Origin: Amycolatopsis japonica
GTDB taxonomy: Bacteria > Actinomycetota > Actinomycetes > Mycobacteriales > Pseudonocardiaceae
DNA length: 64,000 nt
NCBI RefSeq assembly: GCF_000732925.1
Contig: NZ_CP008953.1
Coordinates: 2,294,001-2,358,000 of the forward strand
Direction of reading: 5' to 3'
A program made the translations under genes and the position numbers. Below, in pieces: positions 57,677 through 64,000 of this stretch. The notes beneath the pieces are model-generated. The model searched no databases, was not told where the DNA came from, and saw only the letters and a list, made by a program, of their open reading frames with translations. The stretch's first letter is position 1. Every line of letters begins with the position of its first letter.

Positions 57677-58881
57677 CGCGCCGGGCACACGGGGGAGCGG
57701 AGCCGCGCCATGGCGATCACGCCCAGTAGCGGCCCGACGGCCAGTACAGGGGCGGCCGCCCGCCAGCCGACGGCGTCCGCGAGCACCGGCAGGCCCTGGA
57801 TGGTCAGCGCGCTGAGCAGGAAACCGATCGCGGTCTGCGCGGTGAGCGCGGTACCGACGTAGCGGGCGTCCGCGGCCTCGCTCAACGCGGCGGAGAACTG
57901 GCCGGAGTCGGCGATCGCGGCGATACCCCAGACGAACAGCAGTGTGCCCAGCATCGCGGGGTGACCGCCGAAAACGAGGGCCGAGACCAGACAGCACGTC
58001 CCGCTGACGGCCAGCGCCGCGAGCGCGACGTCGATCCGCCCGAACCGGTCCGACAGCGCGCCGCCGAGCAGGCAGCCGATCGCCCCGCCGACGCCGATGA
58101 CGGTGAACGCGAGCAGGCTCACCGTGCCCGGCGAGGTCTTCGACGCCGCGGCCGCGTAGGCCGGGATCCAGGTCCAGAACGCGTAAAGCTCCCACATGTG
58201 GCCGAAGTAACCGAACGCGATCAGCCGCTGACGCCGGTCGCGCGCCATGGTGAGCAGGTACCGCGGTTCCCACGGCGGCGAACGCCGGGCGGCTGGGCCG
58301 ACGCGGACGAAGAGCACGGCCAGCGCCGCCGCGCCGAGGGCGAGAAGGGACGCGACCACGAGTACCGTCCGCCACCCCGGGAGGTTCCCGGCCAGCAGAT
58401 GGGGTGATGCCGAGCCGAGCGCGAGCGCGGCCAACAGAACACCGAGGGCGAGCCCGCGGCTGTTCGGAAACCACGAGACGACGATCTTCATCCCGACCGG
58501 GTAGACCCCCGCCAGTGCCATCCCGGTGCCGAAGCGCAGCAGTACCGCGAGCCAGAACTGGTTTCCGCACAAGGGAAAGAGCAACGTCAGCAAGGCGCCC
58601 GTCGCGGCGCTCGCGGCCAGCAGACGCTCGGGCCGGAGCCGGTCCGCGAGATTGGCGACGGCCGACACCAGCGCGCCCGCCGCGAAGCCGACCTGCACCG
58701 AAGCGGTGAGCAGCACAGTGCCCTGAGTGGACAGTGCCCACTCGCCGCGCAAAGCGGGGACGACACTCGACGCGGAGAACCACAGGCCCATGGCGAGGAT
58801 CTGGGCCGCGGAGGTGAGCGCCAGCTGGCGCGGTGCGGAGCTGGACACGCCCGCAGGTATCGCACCCGCGAGCGCGTCCAC
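57673..58881 (-). CDS. MFS transporter
   Basis: This 402-aa protein has 12 predicted membrane segments and the MFS loop signatures LADRLRPERLLA after the second segment and GGALSDRFGRIDVAL in the second half. It resembles cyanate/nitrate-type or CynX-like permeases (AQILAMGLWFSASSVVPALR, YPVGMKIVVSWFPNSRGLAL). The substrate is unknown. The GTG at 58881 is the likely start. One copy of the 30-bp direct repeat lies 21-50 bases upstream, inside its promoter region. Confidence 0.88.
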   Translation of the reverse strand: MDALAGAIPAGVSSSAPRQLALTSAAQILAMGLWFSASSVVPALRGEWALSTQGTVLLTASVQVGFAAGALVSAVANLADRLRPERLLAASAATGALLTLLFPLCGNQFWLAVLLRFGTGMALAGVYPVGMKIVVSWFPNSRGLALGVLLAALALGSASPHLLAGNLPGWRTVLVVASLLALGAAALAVLFVRVGPAARRSPPWEPRYLLTMARDRRQRLIAFGYFGHMWELYAFWTWIPAYAAAASKTSPGTVSLLAFTVIGVGGAIGCLLGGALSDRFGRIDVALAALAVSGTCCLVSALVFGGHPAMLGTLLFVWGIAAIADSGQFSAALSEAADARYVGTALTAQTAIGFLLSALTIQGLPVLADAVGWRAAAPVLAVGPLLGVIAMARLRSPVCPAR

Positions 58882-58901
58882 TCAAGACATCGAGTCGGTG
58901 A

Positions 58902-58931
58902 TCACCCGAACGTGTGGCCGGGCTTGACGGC
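58902..58931. repeat. 30-bp direct repeat, copy A (duplicate of methyltransferase gene 3' end)
   Basis: It is identical over 30 bases to 59885-59914, starting TCACCCGAACGTGTGGCCGG. The second copy is the last nine codons plus stop of the methyltransferase gene. This copy lies outside that gene, beside the MFS start. Immediately next to it, 58935-58951 matches 60129-60145 inside the methyltransferase gene at 16 of 17 bases, so it may be a relic of a longer duplicate. Confidence 0.9.
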
Positions 58932-58952
58932 GTCGCCTCGACGCGAAGCACT

Positions 58953-59285
58953 TCAGGCGGTCGGCCAGGTGAGCGTGGTGGTCGACGTGGGAATCTTGCT
59001 CGGGTCGGAGCCGACCAGCAGGATGTGGACGTCGGACTCGGATGAGCCCGCCGGTTGCCGATAACAGGCGTAGACCACGGTGTGGACGGTCGCGCCGGAG
59101 GGCGCGTTCTCGCGAGCCCAGTGCAGTGCGTCGTGGACGTCGCATTCGGTGAGTTCGTATTCGACGGCAGTCCACGCGTCATGCCCGGTGCCGTCGGCGG
59201 TGGCGCGCCAGAATTCGACCAAGTAGCTGGGCGCATCGGTGCTGACGACATTCCCGGATCCCGTGTATCCATCGGTCACCTTCAT
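58953..59285 (-). CDS. Hypothetical protein in direct-repeat-bounded insert
   Basis: This 110-aa protein begins MKVTDGYTGSGNVVSTDAPS and ends TTTLTWPTA. It has no membrane segment or signal peptide; the middle (WTAVEYELTECDVHDALHWA) suggests an alpha/beta fold. No family is recognised. GC3 bias is weaker than in the genes around the insert. It is the downstream of two genes on the minus strand between the copies of the 30-bp repeat, 12 bases after the secreted protein gene, so they may form one unit. Confidence 0.65.
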   Translation of the reverse strand: MKVTDGYTGSGNVVSTDAPSYLVEFWRATADGTGHDAWTAVEYELTECDVHDALHWARENAPSGATVHTVVYACYRQPAGSSESDVHILLVGSDPSKIPTSTTTLTWPTA

Positions 59286-59297
59286 TGCGGGAGGATG

Positions 59298-59783
59298 TCA
59301 TACCCCGCACGGAAGAGTCGCCGTCGGGCTGTCCACGACCGCGGCTTGGGGGATGCCGCGCCAGACCGCGTTCACTGAAGCCCTGCCGAACCAGACCGTG
59401 TTTCCGGTGCCGTTGCAGTTGTATCCGATCTGCTTGTTCTCGACGGAAACCTGGCCGGCGTTGGTCGAGGTCGGTGCATCACCGTGCGCGGTTGTCGTCC
59501 CGCCGATCACGGCGTACATCTGGCCGGTCAAAGAGATGGTGTCCATGACCTCGTCGCAGGTTATTTTCGGCTTGAAGCCGACGACTTTCTTGGCTCCTGA
59601 AGTGCGTAGGTAGGTGTTTCCGGTTTTGAGCTCGCAATGCGGCGCGGGGATCACGTTGCCGATGGAGCTCGTGAAGGTGACGGCGTGAGTGACTTCTATA
59701 GTGGCAGCGGCAGTTCCCGGTGTGAGAAGGAGCGGAGCGAGAGCGAAAGCTACGAGAATCATCGAGTGCGTTCGATTGATCAC
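59298..59783 (-). CDS. Secreted hypothetical protein in direct-repeat-bounded insert
   Basis: This 161-aa protein has a clear Sec signal peptide (MILVAFALAPLLLTPGTAAA) and a mature part with several Cys (HCELKTGN, KITCDEVMD, GYNCNGTGN, TLPCGV) that could form two disulfides. Asn/Thr/Gly-rich sequence suggests a beta-rich extracellular protein. No family is recognised. GTG 59783 or ATG 59762 may be the start. Upstream, 59784-59884 is AT-richer than the surroundings and probably holds its promoter. Confidence 0.7.
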   Translation of the reverse strand: MINRTHSMILVAFALAPLLLTPGTAAATIEVTHAVTFTSSIGNVIPAPHCELKTGNTYLRTSGAKKVVGFKPKITCDEVMDTISLTGQMYAVIGGTTTAHGDAPTSTNAGQVSVENKQIGYNCNGTGNTVWFGRASVNAVWRGIPQAAVVDSPTATLPCGV

Positions 59784-59884
59784 GTAGCCCGACGTTACTG
59801 GGTGGATAGAGCCCGGCGAAGTTATTCCGGCGGAGATCGCGCGATGGCATGACAACGACTTAACGACTTGCGAAATGTGTTCTG

Positions 59885-59914
59885 TCACCCGAACGTGTGG
59901 CCGGGCTTGACGGC
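59885..59914. repeat. 30-bp direct repeat, copy B (3' end of methyltransferase gene)
   Basis: It is identical to 58902-58931. It encodes the end of the methyltransferase (AVKPGHTFG and stop). The arrangement, a gene 3' end repeated at the far side of an insert, is the geometry left by integration at a gene end. Confidence 0.9.
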
Positions 59915-60643
59915 CTCCACGAGCACCCGCCGCGAGTGCGCGACGAACTTCCCGTCGGTCTCGATCATCCGGTGGAGTTCCGCGAGTTCGTCGCGGTACT
60001 TCCGGACCTCGAACCCCGGCACGATCCAGATCACCTTCCGGAGGAAGTGGACGACCGCGGCGAGGTCGAAGAACTCCATCCGCAGTTTCGCCGGTTCGAG
60101 CCGCTCCACCCGGAGCCCGACGGCTTCGGCCTCGACGCGCAGCACGTCGGGCGTCCAGTCGCCGTAGTCCTGCGGGCCGAGGAAGAACTCCTTCAGTTCC
60201 CGCACGGTGCCTGCGCCGATCTGCTGCGACAGGAACGTGCCGCCCGGGCGCAGCACGCGGGCGATCTCTCGCCACGGATTCGCGATCGGATGGCGGCTGC
60301 TCACCAGATCGAAGGACTCGTCGGGGAAGGGCAGCGGCGCGTCGTACTCGGCCTCGACCACCTGTCCGCCGAGGGGCGCGAGAGTCTTCCGCGCCACCTC
60401 GACGTTCGGCGGCCAGCCTTCGGTGGCGGCGAGGACCTGCGGCGGTTTCGGGATGCCCGCGAGCACCTCGCCGCCGCCGGTCTGCAGATCCAGCCCGGCG
60501 GCGGCCGCCGCCATCCGCTCGCCGAGCAACCGCGAGTAGCCCCACGGCGGCCGTTCCTCGGTGGCCCGGCCTTCGAACCACGAGAAATCCCAGCCTTCGA
60601 CCGGGACAGCTTCTCCTTCGGCGAGCTGATCTTCGAAAGTCAT
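59885..60643 (-). CDS. SAM-dependent class I methyltransferase
   Basis: This 252-aa protein has a Rossmann methyltransferase domain: LDLQTGGGEVLAGIPKPPQV (motif I, DLQTGGGE), VVEAEYDAPLPFPDESFDLV and SRHPIANPWREIARVLRPGG (motif IV and post motif). The C-terminal part RRVLVEAVKPGHTFG falls in the 30-bp repeat. It resembles the methyltransferase_11 family; the substrate is unknown. The ATG at 60643 gives MTFEDQLAEGEAVPVEGWDF. Confidence 0.88.
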   Translation of the reverse strand: MTFEDQLAEGEAVPVEGWDFSWFEGRATEERPPWGYSRLLGERMAAAAAGLDLQTGGGEVLAGIPKPPQVLAATEGWPPNVEVARKTLAPLGGQVVEAEYDAPLPFPDESFDLVSSRHPIANPWREIARVLRPGGTFLSQQIGAGTVRELKEFFLGPQDYGDWTPDVLRVEAEAVGLRVERLEPAKLRMEFFDLAAVVHFLRKVIWIVPGFEVRKYRDELAELHRMIETDGKFVAHSRRVLVEAVKPGHTFG

Positions 60644-60687
60644 TCTCGCAGTCTCGGCTCCCCGGCCCGGCGGGGCAACGCGATTAG

Positions 60688-61722
60688 CTAGCCCGCGTCG
60701 GTCGAGCGCTTCCAGAGGTTGATGTCGGCCTCGGTGGCGTAGCGGTCGATCTCGGCCAGCTCCTCGTGCGTGAAGTGCAGGTTCTTCAGCGCGCCGACGT
60801 TGTCCTCCAGCTGGGCGACGCTGCTCGCGCCGATCAGCACGGACGTCATCCGCGGGTCGCGCAGGCCCCACGCGAGCGCGAGCTGCGCCAGCGTCTGACC
60901 GCGCCGCTGGCCGATCTCGTTCAGCGCCCGGATCTTGCCGAGGGTGCTCTCGGTGATCGTGTCCGGGTTGAGCGACTTCCCTTGTGCCGCACGGGAATTC
61001 TCGGGAACGCCGTCGAGGTAGCGGCTGGTCAGCAGTCCCTGCGCCAGCGGTGAGAACGCGATGCAGCCCGCGCCTTCGGTTTCGAGTGTGTCGAGCAGTT
61101 TGTCGCCTTCGAGCCAGCGGTTGAACATCGAGTACGACGGCTGGTGGATCAGCAGCGGGGTGCCCAGTTCGTGCAGGAGCCGGGCGGCCTCGGCGGTCTT
61201 CTCCGACGAGTACGACGAGATGCCGACGTACAGTGCGCGTCCGGACCGGACGGCGGTGTCGAGCGCGCCGACCGTCTCTTCGAGCGGCGTCTCGGGGTCG
61301 AAGCGGTGCGAATAGAAGATGTCGACGTAGTCCAGGCCCATCCGGCCGAGCGATTGGTCCAAAGAGGACAGCAGGTATTTGCGCGAGCCCCATTCGCCGT
61401 ACGGGCCGGGCCACATGTCGTAGCCCGCCTTGGTCGAGATGACCAGTTCGTCCCGGTACGGCTTGAAGTCCGACGCCAGCAGCCTGCCGAAGTTCTCCTC
61501 CGCCGAGCCGTAGGGCGGGCCGTAGTTGTTGGCGAGGTCGAAATGGGTGATGCCCAGGTCGAACGCGCGCCGCGCGATGTCCCGCTGCGTGCCCAGCGGC
61601 TTGTCGTTCCCGAAGTTGTGCCACAGGCCCAGCGAGATGGCGGGCAGCTTCAGGCCGCTGCGCCCGGTGCGGCGGTAGGGGATGCTCTCGTATCGGCCCT
61701 CGGCCGCGACATAGGTGCTCAC
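60688..61722 (-). CDS. Aldo/keto reductase (YghZ-like)
   Basis: This 344-aa NADPH-dependent (alpha/beta)8 reductase has the catalytic set visible: Asp and Tyr in ITHFDLANNYGPPYGSAEEN, Lys in VISTKAGYDM and His in IFYSHRFDPETP. The sequence fits the L-glyceraldehyde-3-phosphate reductase (YghZ/Gpr) branch, which detoxifies aldehydes (RKYLLSSLDQSLGRMGLDYV). The GTG at 61722 overlaps the stop of the WYL regulator gene, so both are in one operon. Confidence 0.93.
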   Translation of the reverse strand: MSTYVAAEGRYESIPYRRTGRSGLKLPAISLGLWHNFGNDKPLGTQRDIARRAFDLGITHFDLANNYGPPYGSAEENFGRLLASDFKPYRDELVISTKAGYDMWPGPYGEWGSRKYLLSSLDQSLGRMGLDYVDIFYSHRFDPETPLEETVGALDTAVRSGRALYVGISSYSSEKTAEAARLLHELGTPLLIHQPSYSMFNRWLEGDKLLDTLETEGAGCIAFSPLAQGLLTSRYLDGVPENSRAAQGKSLNPDTITESTLGKIRALNEIGQRRGQTLAQLALAWGLRDPRMTSVLIGASSVAQLEDNVGALKNLHFTHEELAEIDRYATEADINLWKRSTDAG

Positions 61723-62678
61723 GGCCCGATGCTAGCCGTCTTGAAGAGGGCGGCGACGGACGCGAGGTGGTCTTTGAACGCCGAGGGGCTCTCGACCTCG
61801 AAAGGCGCGCCGATGGCGGCGAGGATCAGCACGGGCCAGTCGAAGGTGTCGACGTTCATCGTCAGACGGCAGGACGTCCCGTCGATCGCTTCGAGCGCGC
61901 CGCCGAGGTACCGCACCGCCGCTTCGACCCGGTCCTTCGGCGCTTCGACCCGGATCACCAGCGTGTGCGTGGTCGGCCTGGCCTTGATCTGGGCCTCGAC
62001 GAACTTGACCGCGTCGCCGCCCGGGATCTCGCGCGGCCGGTAGCGGGCGCCGGTGGTGCGCGGCTCGCTGAGCCTGTCGACGCGGAAGGTGCGCCAGTCC
62101 ACCCGGTCGAGATCCCACGCCACCAGATACCAGCGCCGTCCGAGTGAGACGAGCCGGTGCGGCTCGACCAGCCGCGCGGACTCCTCGCCGCCGCGTGCCG
62201 CGTAGTCGAACTTCAGCCGCTCGTCGTCCCGGCACGCCTGCGCGATCACCGTCAGGCTGGCGGCGTTGACGCGAGGGCCCGTGACGGCCGCCGGAGTCGT
62301 GTACGCCTGGAGCGCGTCGACCCGTCTGCGCAGCCGCGGCGGCATCACCTGGACGACCTTCGTCAGCGCCCGGACCGACGTCTCCTCGATGCCCTCCACC
62401 GAACCGCTCGCCGCCGTCCGGAGGCCGACCGCGATCGCCACGGCCTCCTCGTCGTCCAGCAGCAGCGGCGGCATGACCGTGCCCGACCGAAGCTGGTAGC
62501 CGCCCGCGACGCCGCGGCTCGCGTTGACCGGATAGCCCAGCTCGCGGAGCCGTTCGACGTCGCGCCGCAGCGTCCGTTCGCTCACTTCGAGCCTGTCGCT
62601 CAGCTCGATCCCCGACCAGAAGCGGTGTGTCTGCAGAAGGGAGAGCAACCGCAGCATCCGCGCACTCGTGTTCGCCAT
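61719..62678 (-). CDS. WYL-domain helix-turn-helix regulator (YafY-like)
   Basis: This 319-aa regulator has an N-terminal HTH_11 domain (RMLRLLSLLQTHRFWSGIEL, LEVSERTLRRDVERLRELGY), a WYL domain (GRRWYLVAWDLDRVDWRTFR) and a C-terminal WCX region. Such proteins sense ligands or nucleic acids and act as repressors or activators. It is divergent from the DHA2 exporter with 62 bases between, and overlaps the aldo/keto reductase gene, so it may control both. TTGACT at 62721-62726 could be the exporter's -35. Confidence 0.9.
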   Translation of the reverse strand: MANTSARMLRLLSLLQTHRFWSGIELSDRLEVSERTLRRDVERLRELGYPVNASRGVAGGYQLRSGTVMPPLLLDDEEAVAIAVGLRTAASGSVEGIEETSVRALTKVVQVMPPRLRRRVDALQAYTTPAAVTGPRVNAASLTVIAQACRDDERLKFDYAARGGEESARLVEPHRLVSLGRRWYLVAWDLDRVDWRTFRVDRLSEPRTTGARYRPREIPGGDAVKFVEAQIKARPTTHTLVIRVEAPKDRVEAAVRYLGGALEAIDGTSCRLTMNVDTFDWPVLILAAIGAPFEVESPSAFKDHLASVAALFKTASIGP

Positions 62679-62740
62679 GAATCCAGGTTCGCTCGCATTC
62701 CGGTCAGAAAGTGGCCGGAATTGACTTTAGCGTTGTTCCC

Positions 62741-64000
62741 ATGACGATGACACTGGACACCCCGAGTGGTGTGACCTCGGAAAACACGCCCTCGGCGAAG
62801 CCGTACCGCTGGCGCTGGCCCGCGCTGTTCGTGATCCTGACCGGCTCGGTGATGGAACTGCTCGACATGACGGTCACGAGCATCGCCGGACCGGTCATGC
62901 GGGCGTCGCTCGGCGGCGGCACGGCGATGATCCAGTGGCTCGGCGTGGCCTACACCCTCGCGATGGTGTCCGGTCTGCTCACCGGCGGACGGCTCGGCGA
63001 CATCTTCGGCCGCAAGCGCATGTTCCTGATCGGCGCGATCGGTTTCGTCGCCGGCTCGCTGTTCTGCGCGGTCGCGGTGAACCCCGAGATGATCATCACC
63101 GCACGGGTGGTGCAGGGCCTCTTCGGTGCCGCGATGGTGCCGCAGGGCCTCGGCATGATGAAGGAGATGTTCGCCGGCAAGGAACTCCAGTCCGCGTTCG
63201 GCATGTTCGGCCCGGTGATGGGGCTCGCCGCGGTCGGCGGCCCGATCCTCGCCGGCTGGCTGGTCGACGCGGATCTCTTCGGTACCGGCTGGCGGATGAT
63301 CTTCCTGATCAACCTCCCGATCGGCGCGCTGGCGGTACTCGCCGCGATCAAGTTCCTTCCCGAGTCCCGTCCCGGCGGTTCGCTCACCCTCGACATCCCC
63401 GGTGCGCTGCTCGCGACGACCGGCGCGCTGCTGATCGTCTTCCCGCTGGTGCAGGGGCGTGAGTACGGCTGGCCGCTGTGGACGTTCGCGATGATGGCCG
63501 CCGCGGTCGTGGTGTTCGGCGTGTTCGCGTGGTTCGAGAAGCGCAAGAGCCGCCGCGGCGGCGACCCGCTGGTCGAGCCGAGCCTGTTCCGCAAGCGCAG
63601 CTTCCTCGCCGGGATGGCGACCGGGACGATCTACTTCGCGGCGTTCTCCGGCTTCGGTCTGGTCTTCACGCTGTATCTGCAGCTCGGGCTCGGTTTCTCG
63701 CCGCTCAAGGCCGGGCTGACCGGGGTGCCGATGTCGCTGGGGATGATCGTCGGGATGGGCCTCGTGCAGGCGGTGCGCAAGCACGGCCGCAAGGTGCTGC
63801 ACACCGGTGCGCTGATCATGACCGCCGGAGTGATCGCCCTGCTGCTGCTCCTCGGCCCGGAGACGGGTCCGTGGCAGATCGCGCCGGCGTTGCTGGTGGT
63901 CGGGATCGGCTCCGGGCTGATCATGGGGCCGTACTTCGAGATCGCCCTGTCCGGAGTGGAGCCGGCCGAGGCCGGATCGGCGTCGGGCGCGCTGACCTCG
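62741..64000 (+). CDS. DHA2-family MFS drug exporter, 3' end cut by window
   Basis: The visible 420 codons run to the window end without a stop; the family usually has about 500 aa and 14 membrane segments. Present are the first segment with the motif MELLDMTVTSIAGPVMRA, loop motif A (GGRLGDIFGRKRMFLIGAIG) and motif C (GPVMGLAAVGGPILAGWLVD), as in EmrB/QacA proteins. It should expel drugs or antibiotics by proton antiport. The start is ATG 62741, or 62747. It lies divergent from the WYL regulator, probably its controller. Confidence 0.93.
   Translation, partial: MTMTLDTPSGVTSENTPSAKPYRWRWPALFVILTGSVMELLDMTVTSIAGPVMRASLGGGTAMIQWLGVAYTLAMVSGLLTGGRLGDIFGRKRMFLIGAIGFVAGSLFCAVAVNPEMIITARVVQGLFGAAMVPQGLGMMKEMFAGKELQSAFGMFGPVMGLAAVGGPILAGWLVDADLFGTGWRMIFLINLPIGALAVLAAIKFLPESRPGGSLTLDIPGALLATTGALLIVFPLVQGREYGWPLWTFAMMAAAVVVFGVFAWFEKRKSRRGGDPLVEPSLFRKRSFLAGMATGTIYFAAFSGFGLVFTLYLQLGLGFSPLKAGLTGVPMSLGMIVGMGLVQAVRKHGRKVLHTGALIMTAGVIALLLLLGPETGPWQIAPALLVVGIGSGLIMGPYFEIALSGVEPAEAGSASGALTS

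Overview
This window is chromosomal DNA from a high-GC actinomycete of the Pseudonocardiales type, most likely Amycolatopsis or a close relative. That placement is an inference from gene content and codon use; no rRNA gene is present. The supporting signs are very strong G/C bias at third codon positions, many GTG starts, the actinobacterial ftsZ-pgeF-yggS-sepF-yggT-wag31 cell-division block, a SigK/RskA locus, a SigC-like sigma factor, an F420-type oxidoreductase, a DinB/mycothiol-type protein, a class II DAHP synthase, a translational T-box before ileS and a SAM-IV-type riboswitch. I see no tRNA, rRNA, CRISPR array, transposase or phage gene. Most of the window is core genome.

Layout. 1-5.1 kb: glutamate synthase gltB (5' end cut by the window) and gltD. 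5.2-9.1 kb: a broken secreted alpha/beta-hydrolase gene, a secreted serine protease, and class II DAHP synthase (aroG). 9.1-11.2 kb: a wax ester synthase/DGAT and a DinB-like protein. 11.2-16.7 kb: a complete six-gene SigK locus (DUF1295, cyclopropane-fatty-acid synthase, FAD amine oxidase, DUF1365, sigK, rskA) laid out as two divergent arms with matching SigK-like promoters. 16.9-21.8 kb: the ftsZ cell-division block. 21.9-26.6 kb: an accessory-looking stretch with a membrane protein, a frameshifted FUSC transporter, a DUF222/HNH protein and a decayed Imm21-like immunity gene. 26.6-38.7 kb: T-box and ileS, a penicillin-binding protein, an ArsR regulator, a CPA1 antiporter, an M23-like peptidase, a riboswitch-controlled class V aminotransferase, lspA and rluD. 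38.7-39.0 kb: an intergenic cluster of five palindromes. 39.0-45.9 kb: a proline-rich protein, a double-length DUF885 protein, an LLM oxidoreductase, a Ppx/GppA protein and a 59-aa ORF. 45.9-49.0 kb: a GH65/beta-phosphoglucomutase pair. 49.1-53.4 kb: TetR/thioesterase, SnoaL-like, ROK, and an anti-sigma/SigC-like pair. 53.5-57.7 kb: a Tat-exported two-subunit molybdenum hydroxylase and a PucR/CdaR-type regulator. 57.7-64 kb: an MFS transporter, a two-gene insert bounded by a 30-bp direct repeat, a methyltransferase, a WYL regulator with an aldo/keto reductase, and a DHA2 MFS exporter cut by the window end.

How the parts work together. gltBD assimilates nitrogen. The SigK arms probably make and use an envelope lipid modification under one redox- or envelope-responsive sigma factor. 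The ftsZ-wag31 genes run septation and polar growth, with ileS, lspA, rluD and the PBP as neighbours. The GH65/PGM pair should phosphorolyse an alpha-glucobiose and isomerise beta-glucose-1-phosphate.

The most unusual material is: the dispersed long palindromes that start with (A/G)TGAAGG or ATGAAAGG and sit at gene ends; the direct-repeat-bounded mini-insert at the 3' end of a methyltransferase gene; the symmetrical SigK promoters whose -10 elements overlap the apparent start codons; the junction of ftsZ to a sigma/anti-sigma operon instead of ftsQ; and three genes broken by small indels.
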